NCBI GenBank assembly: GCA_012517325.1
Contig: JAAYVF010000048.1
Location: 44,234-108,233, forward strand
Length of the DNA stretch: 64,000 nt
Direction of reading: 5' to 3'
From: Myxococcales bacterium
GTDB taxonomy: Bacteria; Lernaellota; Lernaellaia; Lernaellales; Lernaellaceae
A model generated the notes under the pieces. That model made no database searches, was not told where the DNA came from, and saw only the letters and a list, made by a program, of their open reading frames with translations. Shown one piece after another: positions 35,431 to 46,181 of the stretch. The stretch's first letter is position 1. Every line of letters starts with the position of its first letter. The translations under genes and the position numbers were made by a program.

Positions 35431-36741
35431 TTATTTTGACGATGACAATTCGCCCAGCAGATGCGGATGCTCATCATCCGCGACCACGCGAACGATGCGT
35501 AGCGGGCATTCGTTACCCGACTCCAACCGGGCCGCCGCCCGTACGGGCAGGTAATTGCGGCTGAGACCCTCGCTTTCATCGGCGCCGCTCGTTTCGATCA
35601 ATACGTCCAAGGTCAAGCCGATTTGAGCCTCCAGATGCGCGCGGCGATGCGGACCCACGATTTCACGGATTCGCGCGGCGCGATCGTGGATTACCTGGCG
35701 GCTCACCTTTCCCGGCATGGCCGAGGCCGGTGTACCGGGCCGGTCCGAATACGGGAAAATATGCCAGTGTGGCAGGCGCAGGCGTTCCAACGTTTGCCGG
35801 GTTTCGGCGAAAGCCGCGTCATCCTCGCCGGGAAAGCCGACGATCAGGTCGGCGCCGAGGGTGATGTTCGGCACGCTGTCGCGCAGCCGCCGGATCAATG
35901 CCTCGTAAGCGGCGAGCGTGTAAGGCCGGTTCATCCGTCGCAAAACGGATTCGGAACCGCTCTGCAACGGGATGTGCAGATGCCGGCAGAACCGTTCGTT
36001 CGTCGCCATCAGGTCGATCAATTCCGGCGTGACCTCGTTCGGTTCGAGCGACGAAATCCGCAGCCGCGGCAAATCGGTTTCGGCCAGAATCCGGCGGCAA
36101 AGTTCGGCCAGCCCCCGTCCGTCAGGCGCGTCCTCGCCGTAGCATCCCAGGTGGATGCCGGTAAGCACGACCTCCCGATGGCCCAGCACGACCAGACCGC
36201 GCACCGCGTAAAGCGCGGTTTCCGGCGCCACGCTCCGCGAATGGCCGCGAACTCGCGGCACGATGCAATAGGTGCATCGCCCCGGGCAGCCGTCCTGCAC
36301 CTTGAGAAACGCGCGCGTCCGTTGCTGCAGCTCGAACGCCCCGCCCGCCTGAATGCGGTCGGCCGGCGCGATATCGTCCACCACGCGTCGACGGTCGCCG
36401 AGCCGCAGGGCGGCGAGCAGCGAAAGCAGCCGGTCTTTTTCCAGGTTGCCGGTCACCAGATCCGCCTCGGCGAAGGCGGTTTCTGGATGGTCGGCGGTCA
36501 TCGGGCTGCAGCCGGTGACAACGACCAGCGACGCCGGATTCGAACGGCGGGCGCGTTTCACCAATTGCCGCGACTGGCGGTCGGCGCGGGCCGTCACACT
36601 ACAGGTGTTGACAATGCAGACATCGGCGGGGCCCGGCCACGCGACGAGGTCATAACCAGCCGCGGCGAATGCGTCGGTCAGATAAGCCGTATCGACCTGA
36701 TTGACCTTGCAGCCCAAGGTGGCAAAGCAGATCGTCGGCAT
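35431..36741 (-). CDS. mtaB: tRNA t6A37 methylthiotransferase MtaB
   Basis: 436 residues with the layout of methylthiotransferases. The N-terminal UPF0004 domain has cysteines in TLGCKVNQ, NTCSVT and VTGCSPM. The radical-SAM motif is CPGRCTYCIVPRVRG, and a C-terminal TRAM domain follows. The wording TLGCKVNQ and CSVTARAD favours MtaB (t6A to ms2t6A at tRNA position 37) over MiaB or RimO. It is the last gene of an operon that begins with the FadL-like gene; the PfkB stop lies 3 bases away. Confidence 0.93.
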   Translation of the reverse strand: MPTICFATLGCKVNQVDTAYLTDAFAAAGYDLVAWPGPADVCIVNTCSVTARADRQSRQLVKRARRSNPASLVVVTGCSPMTADHPETAFAEADLVTGNLEKDRLLSLLAALRLGDRRRVVDDIAPADRIQAGGAFELQQRTRAFLKVQDGCPGRCTYCIVPRVRGHSRSVAPETALYAVRGLVVLGHREVVLTGIHLGCYGEDAPDGRGLAELCRRILAETDLPRLRISSLEPNEVTPELIDLMATNERFCRHLHIPLQSGSESVLRRMNRPYTLAAYEALIRRLRDSVPNITLGADLIVGFPGEDDAAFAETRQTLERLRLPHWHIFPYSDRPGTPASAMPGKVSRQVIHDRAARIREIVGPHRRAHLEAQIGLTLDVLIETSGADESEGLSRNYLPVRAAARLESGNECPLRIVRVVADDEHPHLLGELSSSK

Positions 36742-36744
36742 GAA

Positions 36745-37680
36745 CTACTCGCTTTCCGCCAGGAATTTTTCCAGTTCGGCGCGCGTCGGCAAGGCGCTGC
36801 GGCCGCCCAGGGCGCGGCAGTTCAGCGCCGCCACGGCCGCCGAGAGGCGCAGGATTTCCTCGACCGGCCGGTTCCACAACAGCCCGGCGACGAAGCCGCC
36901 GTGCCAGGCGTCGCCGGCCCCCGTCGTATCGACGACGCGCACCGGAAAAGCCGGCGTGCGCACGACCACGTCGTCGATCAAGGCCAGTGAGCCGCGCGCC
37001 CCCAGCGTCATCGCGACCAGCGGCGCCCGATGGCGATCGCGCAGGCGCCGCAGCGCCGTTTCCTCGTCGGTCTCGCCGGTATAGGCGGCGGGAAAATGCG
37101 AGTCGCACAGCAGGTAATCGACGCTATCGAGCAATTCGGGGATGCCCGGTTGGTTTTTGCCGATATCGATCAGCACGGGGATACCCGCCGCCCGCGCCGC
37201 TTGTGCCATTTCCAATGAGGCGGCCGGATCATGCCCGTCCAGCAAAAGCGCGCCGCCTTGTCGGACCGCGTCGACGGCGATCTCGCCCGGCTCGATTTGC
37301 AGGCCGGGTTCGCGCAAAAAGCTGATCGCCCGCGTGGCGCGCCGCGGATCGGCCCAGATCACGGCCACCTGATTTTGCGTGCCGGGCGCCCGCCGGCAGG
37401 CCGCGACCTCGACCCCTTCCGACTCCAAACTGGCGCGCGCAAAATCGCCCTCGGGCGTGTCGCCGAACTTGCCGAGATAACGCACCCGAAAACCCAAGCG
37501 CGCCAGGGCCACCGCCGCGGTCGCCGCTTGCCCGCCCCCTTGCCGTAAAAAAGCCCGCATCGGCGATTTGCCGTCCGGCTCCGGGTAGGCGTCGAGCAGG
37601 CAAAGAAAATCGCACGAGTTGTAGCCGAAGGTCACGGCGGCGAAGGGTTGATCGGCTTTGGCGGAAACCGGAGCCTTCAC
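36745..37680 (-). CDS. PfkB-family carbohydrate kinase
   Basis: 311 residues from a GTG at 37680 that overlaps the ferredoxin gene's TGA as GTGA. The long frame upstream is that gene's shadow. PfkB signatures are GGGQAATAAVALARLG near the N-terminus and DTTGAGDAWHGGFVAGLL at about residue 255, with the catalytic Asp in GAGD. The kinase phosphorylates a sugar or nucleoside. The substrate is not clear. Confidence 0.9.
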   Translation of the reverse strand: MKAPVSAKADQPFAAVTFGYNSCDFLCLLDAYPEPDGKSPMRAFLRQGGGQAATAAVALARLGFRVRYLGKFGDTPEGDFARASLESEGVEVAACRRAPGTQNQVAVIWADPRRATRAISFLREPGLQIEPGEIAVDAVRQGGALLLDGHDPAASLEMAQAARAAGIPVLIDIGKNQPGIPELLDSVDYLLCDSHFPAAYTGETDEETALRRLRDRHRAPLVAMTLGARGSLALIDDVVVRTPAFPVRVVDTTGAGDAWHGGFVAGLLWNRPVEEILRLSAAVAALNCRALGGRSALPTRAELEKFLAESE

Positions 37681-38513
37681 GCCGGCGCGCTCCCGTAGGT
37701 GCGCAACGGCGGGCGCGGCCGTTCGCGGCGCAGTTCGACGGCCTCGTTGGCGCATTGCCGCGCGCAAAGGCCGCAGCCGAAGCAGCGTTCGCGATCGACG
37801 CTCGCCTTGCCGTCGACGAGCGCGCGCGCCTCCCAGGGGCAGACGGCCAGGCACTCGCCGCAGCCGCGGCAGTTTTCCGGGCGCAGATAGGCCACGTGCT
37901 CGCCGCGCACCAGCGGAAAACCTTCCTGGCCGTAAACACGATTGAGCAGAAACGGCACACAGCCGTCGGTGCAGCAGTTGCAGACGACGTACTCGTTCAT
38001 CCCGTCGCCGTGCGGGCAATGCACGAACACCATGTGAAAGAGGCCCTGCGCGGCGAAGGAGCGGATCAGGCGTTCGGCCTCCGGGCGGTCGATCACGCGG
38101 TATTCATCCGGAAACGCCCGGCTGAAAGCCTCGGTGCCGGTGCGGATCACCAGGTCGGTTTCCAGGGTGTGCCCGCAGCGGCCGTGGGCCGTCCGGCAGC
38201 GGCAGGGGCCGATGGCGATGGCGCTGTCTTGCCGCTCCAGCAGCCCGAGGACATCGGCGGTGATCATCGGATGGGCGGTGTCGATGTGGCGGCTGATCGG
38301 GCGCAGCACCAGGTGTTGCAGCGCGCGGCGCGTCGCCGGATTGCGGGCCAGGCCGCGCCAGTCGCCGACCGTGCCGCGATACCCCAGTTTCAGAAACGGG
38401 ATCTCGATGTGCCGCGCGAAGAGGTACAGCAAGTGCCGCCGCAAATGGCTCGATTCGGCATGCAGCAAGTGCCCGGCCAGGAAAAACCAGACCGGGTCAT
38501 GCCAGGGGTTCAT
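37677..38513 (-). CDS. 4Fe-4S ferredoxin-domain protein with extra Cys motifs
   Basis: 278 residues. The C-terminal quarter carries two classical [4Fe-4S] motifs, CRGCGECLAVCPWEA and CFGCGLCARQCANEA. Upstream sit two further Cys clusters, PCRCRTAHGRCGH (about residue 103) and CNCCTDGC (about 180), which could hold an extra cluster. Similar proteins occur in anaerobes as electron carriers of unknown partner. The gene is in an operon with the FadL-like gene (6-base gap) and the kinase (GTGA overlap). Confidence 0.8.
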   Translation of the reverse strand: MNPWHDPVWFFLAGHLLHAESSHLRRHLLYLFARHIEIPFLKLGYRGTVGDWRGLARNPATRRALQHLVLRPISRHIDTAHPMITADVLGLLERQDSAIAIGPCRCRTAHGRCGHTLETDLVIRTGTEAFSRAFPDEYRVIDRPEAERLIRSFAAQGLFHMVFVHCPHGDGMNEYVVCNCCTDGCVPFLLNRVYGQEGFPLVRGEHVAYLRPENCRGCGECLAVCPWEARALVDGKASVDRERCFGCGLCARQCANEAVELRRERPRPPLRTYGSAPA

Positions 38514-38519
38514 GATTTT

Positions 38520-39869
38520 TTAGAAACGGAAAGAGGCGGTCAGACCCGAGTAAATGTAATTCGCGCTGGCTTCGAAGCGCGGATAGGCCACGTTCGTCTT
38601 CGGGTCGTCCTCTTGCATGTTGCCGGCGCTCTTGGTGACGTAGTAATCGGTCATGATGTGGTCCTGCACCGCCAGGTCGATCGAGAAGCGGTCGCCGCTC
38701 CAGCCGCCGAAATTGGTGCCGACGCCGAACGAGATCACGTGAGTCGACGAATCGATGATCGTCGTGGTGCCGTCCTGCTTGGGCACGGGCGACGGCTCGA
38801 AGGCGTAGCCGACGCGGAACGCCAGGTGCTTGTTGACCCGCGGCTCGACCGCGAAACGCGTCACGAAGATGTCGCTGAAATCGGGGTCTTCGCGATACAG
38901 CAGATGCGGCCGGTTGTAGGCGATGTGGTGCTCGTTCATGTTGGAGAAGTCGAGCCGGATGCGCGGGGTCGGCGCGTTGTAGGCCGACCAGCCGACGTAA
39001 CTCATTTCCGCGGTCAGGGTGACGTGCTCGTCGGGCTCGCCGACGATGCCCAGGGTGATGCGCCGCGGAATGAAGTTGTACCACGCCTCGGTTTCAACCT
39101 CGACGTAGCCGTTGGGATCCTCGGGCACGAGCTGTTCGCGCGTGGTTTTGTGATAGTAGCTGTAGCTCTGGCCCTGGTAGGTCAGCGCAAAGCGCAGGAA
39201 TTCGTGGCTCCGGGCGTAGAAACCGATGATCGGCGAAGCCTGGCCATTGAGTTGGCTCTTGCCCATCGTCTTGACGGTGTAGTCGCCTTCGGCCGTCGGC
39301 ACGTCGCTATACATGGTGCCGAACGGATCCATCGTGAAGCGGACGCCGGCGCCCAGGCCGAAGTTCGGCGCGAGTTGCACGGCCATCGACGGGATCATCG
39401 TCAGGCCGAAGATGCCGGTGTCATAGTCGAGAAAATAGGGCCGATCCGGGCTTAAGATCTTCCGCCGCGCCGAACCGTCGATCGGCACCTGCATCGCAAA
39501 ACCGAAATAGACGCGGTCGTAGATGCCGCCGGAAACGCCGGCCGACAACCACTGCCCCGCCTCGGGACTGCGCGCTCTCTGCACGTCCTCGGGGTCGGTC
39601 GCATCGCCGCCGCCCTTGGTCTGGATATCCAGCGATAACGCCGGCACGGAGAAGGAATAACCCGCCATCGCGCGAATGTTGCGCGATTCGATCAGCGCGC
39701 CCGGATTGTAGAAAGCCGCCTCCGGGCCGTCGGCCAGCGCGGTATACGCGTTTGCCAACGAAGTAGCGCGACCGGTCAAACCGAACAAGTCCAGTTGGTT
39801 GGCGAACGCCAAGGTCGGCACCAACAACAGGAAAACAAACACCAGCGGATAAACGACCGTTCTGGGCAT
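38520..39869 (-). CDS. FadL/OmpP1/TodX-type outer-membrane transporter
   Basis: 449 residues with a signal peptide ending AFA and the mature start NQLDLFGLTGRATSLANAYTALADGPEAAFYNPGAL, typical of the FadL hatch region (given here only as the family start). A beta-barrel follows, closing with a terminal Phe, the usual outer-membrane insertion signal. The family carries fatty acids or aromatic hydrocarbons across the outer membrane. This is direct evidence for a diderm cell. It is the first gene of a four-gene operon. Confidence 0.9.
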   Translation of the reverse strand: MPRTVVYPLVFVFLLLVPTLAFANQLDLFGLTGRATSLANAYTALADGPEAAFYNPGALIESRNIRAMAGYSFSVPALSLDIQTKGGGDATDPEDVQRARSPEAGQWLSAGVSGGIYDRVYFGFAMQVPIDGSARRKILSPDRPYFLDYDTGIFGLTMIPSMAVQLAPNFGLGAGVRFTMDPFGTMYSDVPTAEGDYTVKTMGKSQLNGQASPIIGFYARSHEFLRFALTYQGQSYSYYHKTTREQLVPEDPNGYVEVETEAWYNFIPRRITLGIVGEPDEHVTLTAEMSYVGWSAYNAPTPRIRLDFSNMNEHHIAYNRPHLLYREDPDFSDIFVTRFAVEPRVNKHLAFRVGYAFEPSPVPKQDGTTTIIDSSTHVISFGVGTNFGGWSGDRFSIDLAVQDHIMTDYYVTKSAGNMQEDDPKTNVAYPRFEASANYIYSGLTASFRF

Positions 39870-39920
39870 TATCGACTCCTACCTATCTCCTGGATATTGC
39901 AAGCAGGCGGATAATATCAT

Positions 39921-42056
39921 TCACTTTTCCGTCTGTAAAGAAAGCATCTGCGCATGGACAACCCGGTTCCGCCCCCCCTGTTTGGCGGCATAAAGCGCTT
40001 TGTCCGCCAGGTCGATCAGGGCCGCTTTATCCCGAGCGTCGGTCGGATAGGTGGCGATGCCCATGCTCACGGTGACCCCAAGCGGCTGCCCGGCGAAATC
40101 GATCCGGGCCTTTTCCACCTCGCGCCGCACCCGGTCGGCGAACTTCACGGCGTTGGCGTGATCCGAATTCAACAGCACCAGCGCGAATTCTTCTCCGCCG
40201 TAGCGGGCGGCCAGGTCGTTTTTCCGGACGTTTCCGCGAAAGATCCGCGCGACTGTTTTCAAAACTTGATCGCCCAGGGGATGCCCGTATTTATCATTGA
40301 ATTTTTTAAAATTATCAATATCGCACATCACCAGGCTGATCGGGATCGGCATGCGCAGGGCGCGGTGCAGTTCGTGATCGAGCCATTCTTGAAAGTACCG
40401 GTGGTTGTGGCATTCGGTCAGTCCGTCGCGGGCGGCCATCTGTTCCATCTTGGCGTGAACCCGGGCGTTTTCCAGGCTGACGGCGGCCTGCACGGCCAGC
40501 ACTTCCAGAATTTTAATTTCGTAGTGGGTGAACGCGCTCGCTTCCTTGGCGCCGAAAATCAACAAACCCGTGACGAAGTTCTGGCGGATCAACGGCAGGC
40601 AAAGCAGGCTGCCGACGTCCTTGAGCGCCAGTTCGTCGCTGAACACCGGGCGGCGGCGATCGGCCTGCTGTTGCCGGTCGCGTAGATTCGGATAATGCAG
40701 GTATGTCTTGGAGCCGATCACCCAGCCGACGAGGCTTTCGTTGAGCGAAAAACGCGCGTCCAGCCATTGTTCCGCCGGCAATCCCGCCACGGCTTCGATC
40801 GCGCCCTGCTGATTTTCGTGATCGACCTTCACCAACGCGCCGAAATCGTAGGCCACGATATCCTGCACCGATTCGAGAATCACGCGGCTGACCGTGTCCA
40901 GGTCGATCGACGAACCGAGCTGCTTGATCAAATCGTAAAAGGCCGCGAACTCCGAACGCTCCGCCGAAACGTCGCGGTACAGCCGCTCGCGGCTCAACGC
41001 GGAAACGACCTGCCGCGCCATCATCATCACGAAGCGCTCTTCCTCGCGGGCGAAATGGCCCTCGTACTGGCTGTCGGCCGCGAGCACGCCGACGATGCGG
41101 TTGTTCTCGATCAACGGCGAAGCCAACACCGACCGCGGTTCCAGTCCCCACGGCCGATGCGATTCGGCGCGCGTCGATTTGATCCGGTCCACGCGCAAGG
41201 TGCCGCCCTTCTCCAGAATTTCCGCCAGGATCGTGCGGCCGAGGTCGGCCCGCCAATACTTCTCGGGCGGTTTTTCATTCGATTCCACGGCGTGCACGAC
41301 CAGCGACTCCTGATCCGGTCCGATCAAGGCGATCACGCAGGTGTGCGCCTGCAAGGCGCGCTTGGTGATTTCGGCCAATTCGGTCAATACCTTGTCGATT
41401 TGCAGCAGCGCGCTGACATCGGCGCGGGCGGTACTGTCGCGGCTGAGCACCACCAGGCCGGCGCGACGCTCGCGCGAAAGGTGTTCGGCTTCATTCGTCA
41501 GTCGTGAAAGTTGATCCTGCGCCTTCTTGGCCCGGGCGCGCGGAATCTTGATGAACAAGGCGATCGTGAAATTGAAAATCATGGTGAAGCCGAGCGCGGC
41601 GAAAAACTGGTACCACCGCGGCAGCAGGATTCCGTGCCAGAAGGCGTGCAGCGTCAACGTCGCCAAAATGGCGAAGGCCAGCAGGATGCTGCTGGCAAAG
41701 CCGAGGTAATAAACCATCAGCGCGGCGCCGAGGTAGAAAATCGGGAAAATCGGGCTGTCGATGCCGCCGGTGAGTTGCAGAACGATGGCGATCCCGACCT
41801 GGCACAGAAAGCCCAGTTCCAGCTTGCCGACGGTTACGTCGTCCGCGGGTTCGGCCAGCGCCAATACGGCGATCCGCCACGCCAGCAGGAAAATAAAAAA
41901 GCCGAACAAGGCGATATGGCCGGGCGTGGGGCCGTGAACGATCACGCTCTCGTAGGAAAACATTCCCAGGGTGACCAACCCGAGGTAGATCACGCCGATG
42001 ATCGCGGTATAAAACTTGGCTAGCTGATTCAGAAAACGGAGGAAAAAGGGGCCCAC
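39921..42056 (-). CDS. Membrane-bound GAF-GAF diguanylate cyclase
   Basis: 711 residues from a GTG at 42056 (GGGAG 10 bases upstream). An N-terminal membrane domain of about six helices is followed by two GAF-type sensor domains (about 200-350 and 370-530). A GGDEF domain ends the protein. The active site is GGEEF, with the inhibitory I-site RKND five residues before it, so it should make cyclic di-GMP and be product-inhibited. Its start touches the stop of the FtsB-like gene, so the two are translated together. Confidence 0.93.
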   Translation of the reverse strand: MGPFFLRFLNQLAKFYTAIIGVIYLGLVTLGMFSYESVIVHGPTPGHIALFGFFIFLLAWRIAVLALAEPADDVTVGKLELGFLCQVGIAIVLQLTGGIDSPIFPIFYLGAALMVYYLGFASSILLAFAILATLTLHAFWHGILLPRWYQFFAALGFTMIFNFTIALFIKIPRARAKKAQDQLSRLTNEAEHLSRERRAGLVVLSRDSTARADVSALLQIDKVLTELAEITKRALQAHTCVIALIGPDQESLVVHAVESNEKPPEKYWRADLGRTILAEILEKGGTLRVDRIKSTRAESHRPWGLEPRSVLASPLIENNRIVGVLAADSQYEGHFAREEERFVMMMARQVVSALSRERLYRDVSAERSEFAAFYDLIKQLGSSIDLDTVSRVILESVQDIVAYDFGALVKVDHENQQGAIEAVAGLPAEQWLDARFSLNESLVGWVIGSKTYLHYPNLRDRQQQADRRRPVFSDELALKDVGSLLCLPLIRQNFVTGLLIFGAKEASAFTHYEIKILEVLAVQAAVSLENARVHAKMEQMAARDGLTECHNHRYFQEWLDHELHRALRMPIPISLVMCDIDNFKKFNDKYGHPLGDQVLKTVARIFRGNVRKNDLAARYGGEEFALVLLNSDHANAVKFADRVRREVEKARIDFAGQPLGVTVSMGIATYPTDARDKAALIDLADKALYAAKQGGRNRVVHAQMLSLQTEK

Positions 42057-42347
42057 TTAGGGCTCTCCCGCCGCGGTTTTCGGCAGGAGAAAGACTTTCT
42101 CGTCTTCCCGCACGAATTTCAATTGTTCGCGGATTTCTTTTTCGATCGTCGCGGGATCGGAATTCAACTGATTGATTTTTTCGCGGTAATCGGCTTGCTG
42201 AAGCTGCAATTGCTGGATGCGGGTTTCCATTTTTGCTTTTTCCTGCTTGACTTTATAAAGGTGAAGCAGGCCGTTGTCGCCGGCGAGCAAAACGAAGCCG
42301 CCGAAGGCAAAAAGAATCGCGATTGCAATCGTCAGCCAACGCCTCAT
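42057..42347 (-). CDS. FtsB/DivIC-like septum formation initiator
   Basis: 96 residues from the ATG at 42347. One N-terminal membrane helix is followed by a coiled coil (YKVKQEKAKMETRIQQLQLQ) and the family's closing motif PATIEKEIREQLKFVREDE. Such proteins link early and late divisome components. The frame is open further upstream, but that part has no ribosome site and no conserved residues. The ribosome site of the chosen start is also weak. It is coupled to the diguanylate cyclase gene. Confidence 0.85.
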   Translation of the reverse strand: MRRWLTIAIAILFAFGGFVLLAGDNGLLHLYKVKQEKAKMETRIQQLQLQQADYREKINQLNSDPATIEKEIREQLKFVREDEKVFLLPKTAAGEP

Positions 42348-42389
42348 GAGGCCGCGCCCAAAGTAATTTATGAATTTGTTACACCAATC

Positions 42390-42418
42390 TTGCCGAATAT
42401 TCAAGCATTTTTTATAAA
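42390..42418 (+). promoter_or_regulatory. Possible sigma-70 promoter upstream of ligA
   Basis: TTGCCG and TATAAA are separated by 17 bases in the AT-rich gap between the divergent FtsB-like and ligA genes. It would give a leader of about 160 bases before ligA. Confidence 0.35.
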
Positions 42419-42563
42419 GATGCATGTTCCGTCCGGATTCACTTCGATGGGAAGCCGAAGCGCGGGAAAAAGGCCCGCCGATAAGAAAGACTTGTCTTTT
42501 TTCGCCGGTTGGACGCAAGATGAGGGCTAGTATTTTTCATCTCGACACCGAACAAAAACGTGA

Positions 42564-44890
<2,327 letters not shown>

Positions 44891-44910
44891 TCGCCGTTTT
44901 TGCGCACATA

Positions 44911-44943
44911 AAAAAGCGCCGACCCGCGGGCCGGCGCTTTTCG
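44911..44943. terminator. Bidirectional terminator between acyP and ald
   Basis: A GC-rich hairpin with arms around AAAAAGCGCCG and CGGCGCTTTT, flanked by A on one side and T on the other, so it can serve both convergent genes. Confidence 0.85.
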
Positions 44944-44961
44944 TTTGATAAACGGATCGCT

Positions 44962-46065
44962 TTACGCCTCGTACGGCGTGTACTTCATTTTCAGCGCCGT
45001 CGCCACGGCCTCGTAAGCCACGGTGCCCTGATAGATGTTGATGCCCTTGCGCAACGCCTCGTTCTCGGCCACGGCGCATTCGAAGCCTTTGTCGGCCAGT
45101 TCGAGGGCGAAGTTCAAGGTGGCGTTGGTCAACGCGTAGGTGCTGGTGCGCGGCACGATGCCCGGCATGTTGGTCACGCAGTAGTGCACGATGCCGTGCT
45201 TGATGAAGGTCGGCTCGGTGTGCGAGGTCGCGTGAGCCGTTTCCACGCAACCGCCCTGGTCGATGCTGATATCGACGATGGCGCTGCCCGGCCGCATTTT
45301 CTTGATCATGTCGACGGTGATCAATTTCGGGGCCTTCGCGCCGGGGATCAGCACCGCGCCGATCACCAGGTCGGCTTCGGCCACCGCCTGCGCGAGATTG
45401 CCGCGGTTGCTCATCAGGGTGACGACCCGGCCGCGATAAATGTCGTGCAGGTAGTGCAGCCGCTCGGGACGCGTGTCCAGAATGGTGACCTGCGCGTTCA
45501 TGCCGACCGCGATTTCGCACGCCGCCGCGCCGGAAACGCCCGCGCCGACGATGGTGACCTTCGCCGGAGCCACACCGGAAACGCCGGCCAACAGCACGCC
45601 GCTGCCGCCGTTGCGGGCCTCGAGGCACCACGAGCCGACCTGCGGGGCCAGCTTGCCGGCGACTTCGCTCATCGGGCTGAGCAGCGGCAGATGGTGTTCG
45701 GCCGTCTCGATGGTTTCGTAGGCGATGCCGATGCAATTGGCCGCCACCATGGCCTCGGTGAGTTCCCGCTCGGCCGCCAGGTGCAAGTACGTGAAGATCA
45801 ATTTGTTCTTCATGAACTTGTACTCGACCGGTTGGGGTTCCTTCACCTTCATGATCATTTCGGCCTTGCCCCAGACTTCCGCGGCTTTGGGCAAGATCGT
45901 GGCGCCGGCCGCCTTGTACTCTTCGTCGGTGATGCCGCTACCGACGCCGGCGTTCTTCTCGATGTAGATTTGGTGACCGTGCGCGTTCAAGGCCGACACG
46001 CCGGCCGGGGTGATCGCCACCCGCTTTTCTTCCGTTTTAATTTCCTTGGGTACGCCGATAATCAT
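44962..46065 (-). CDS. ald: Alanine dehydrogenase
   Basis: 367 residues, standard length. It opens with IIGVPKEIKTEEKRVAITPAGV. The NAD-binding glycine motif is VGAGVSGAAACEIA, and the lysine and histidine sites lie in IMKVKEPQ and YLHLAA. The enzyme interconverts alanine with pyruvate and ammonia. GGTGGAG precedes the ATG by about 8 bases. Confidence 0.96.
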   Translation of the reverse strand: MIIGVPKEIKTEEKRVAITPAGVSALNAHGHQIYIEKNAGVGSGITDEEYKAAGATILPKAAEVWGKAEMIMKVKEPQPVEYKFMKNKLIFTYLHLAAERELTEAMVAANCIGIAYETIETAEHHLPLLSPMSEVAGKLAPQVGSWCLEARNGGSGVLLAGVSGVAPAKVTIVGAGVSGAAACEIAVGMNAQVTILDTRPERLHYLHDIYRGRVVTLMSNRGNLAQAVAEADLVIGAVLIPGAKAPKLITVDMIKKMRPGSAIVDISIDQGGCVETAHATSHTEPTFIKHGIVHYCVTNMPGIVPRTSTYALTNATLNFALELADKGFECAVAENEALRKGINIYQGTVAYEAVATALKMKYTPYEA

Positions 46066-46181
46066 GAGAGTCGCTCCACCTGTTTGGGATTAGTCTGAAG
46101 AATCGAAATCGTCTCCTGAATGCCAGATGATAAACGTTCCAAGGTTTGGACTATATCGTGATCCCATCCGGCCGTCAACGG

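Noticed and set aside
37681..38019. N-terminal extension of the PfkB kinase
   Set aside because: It is the out-of-frame image of the ferredoxin gene; the GTG at 37680 starts the family's N-terminus.
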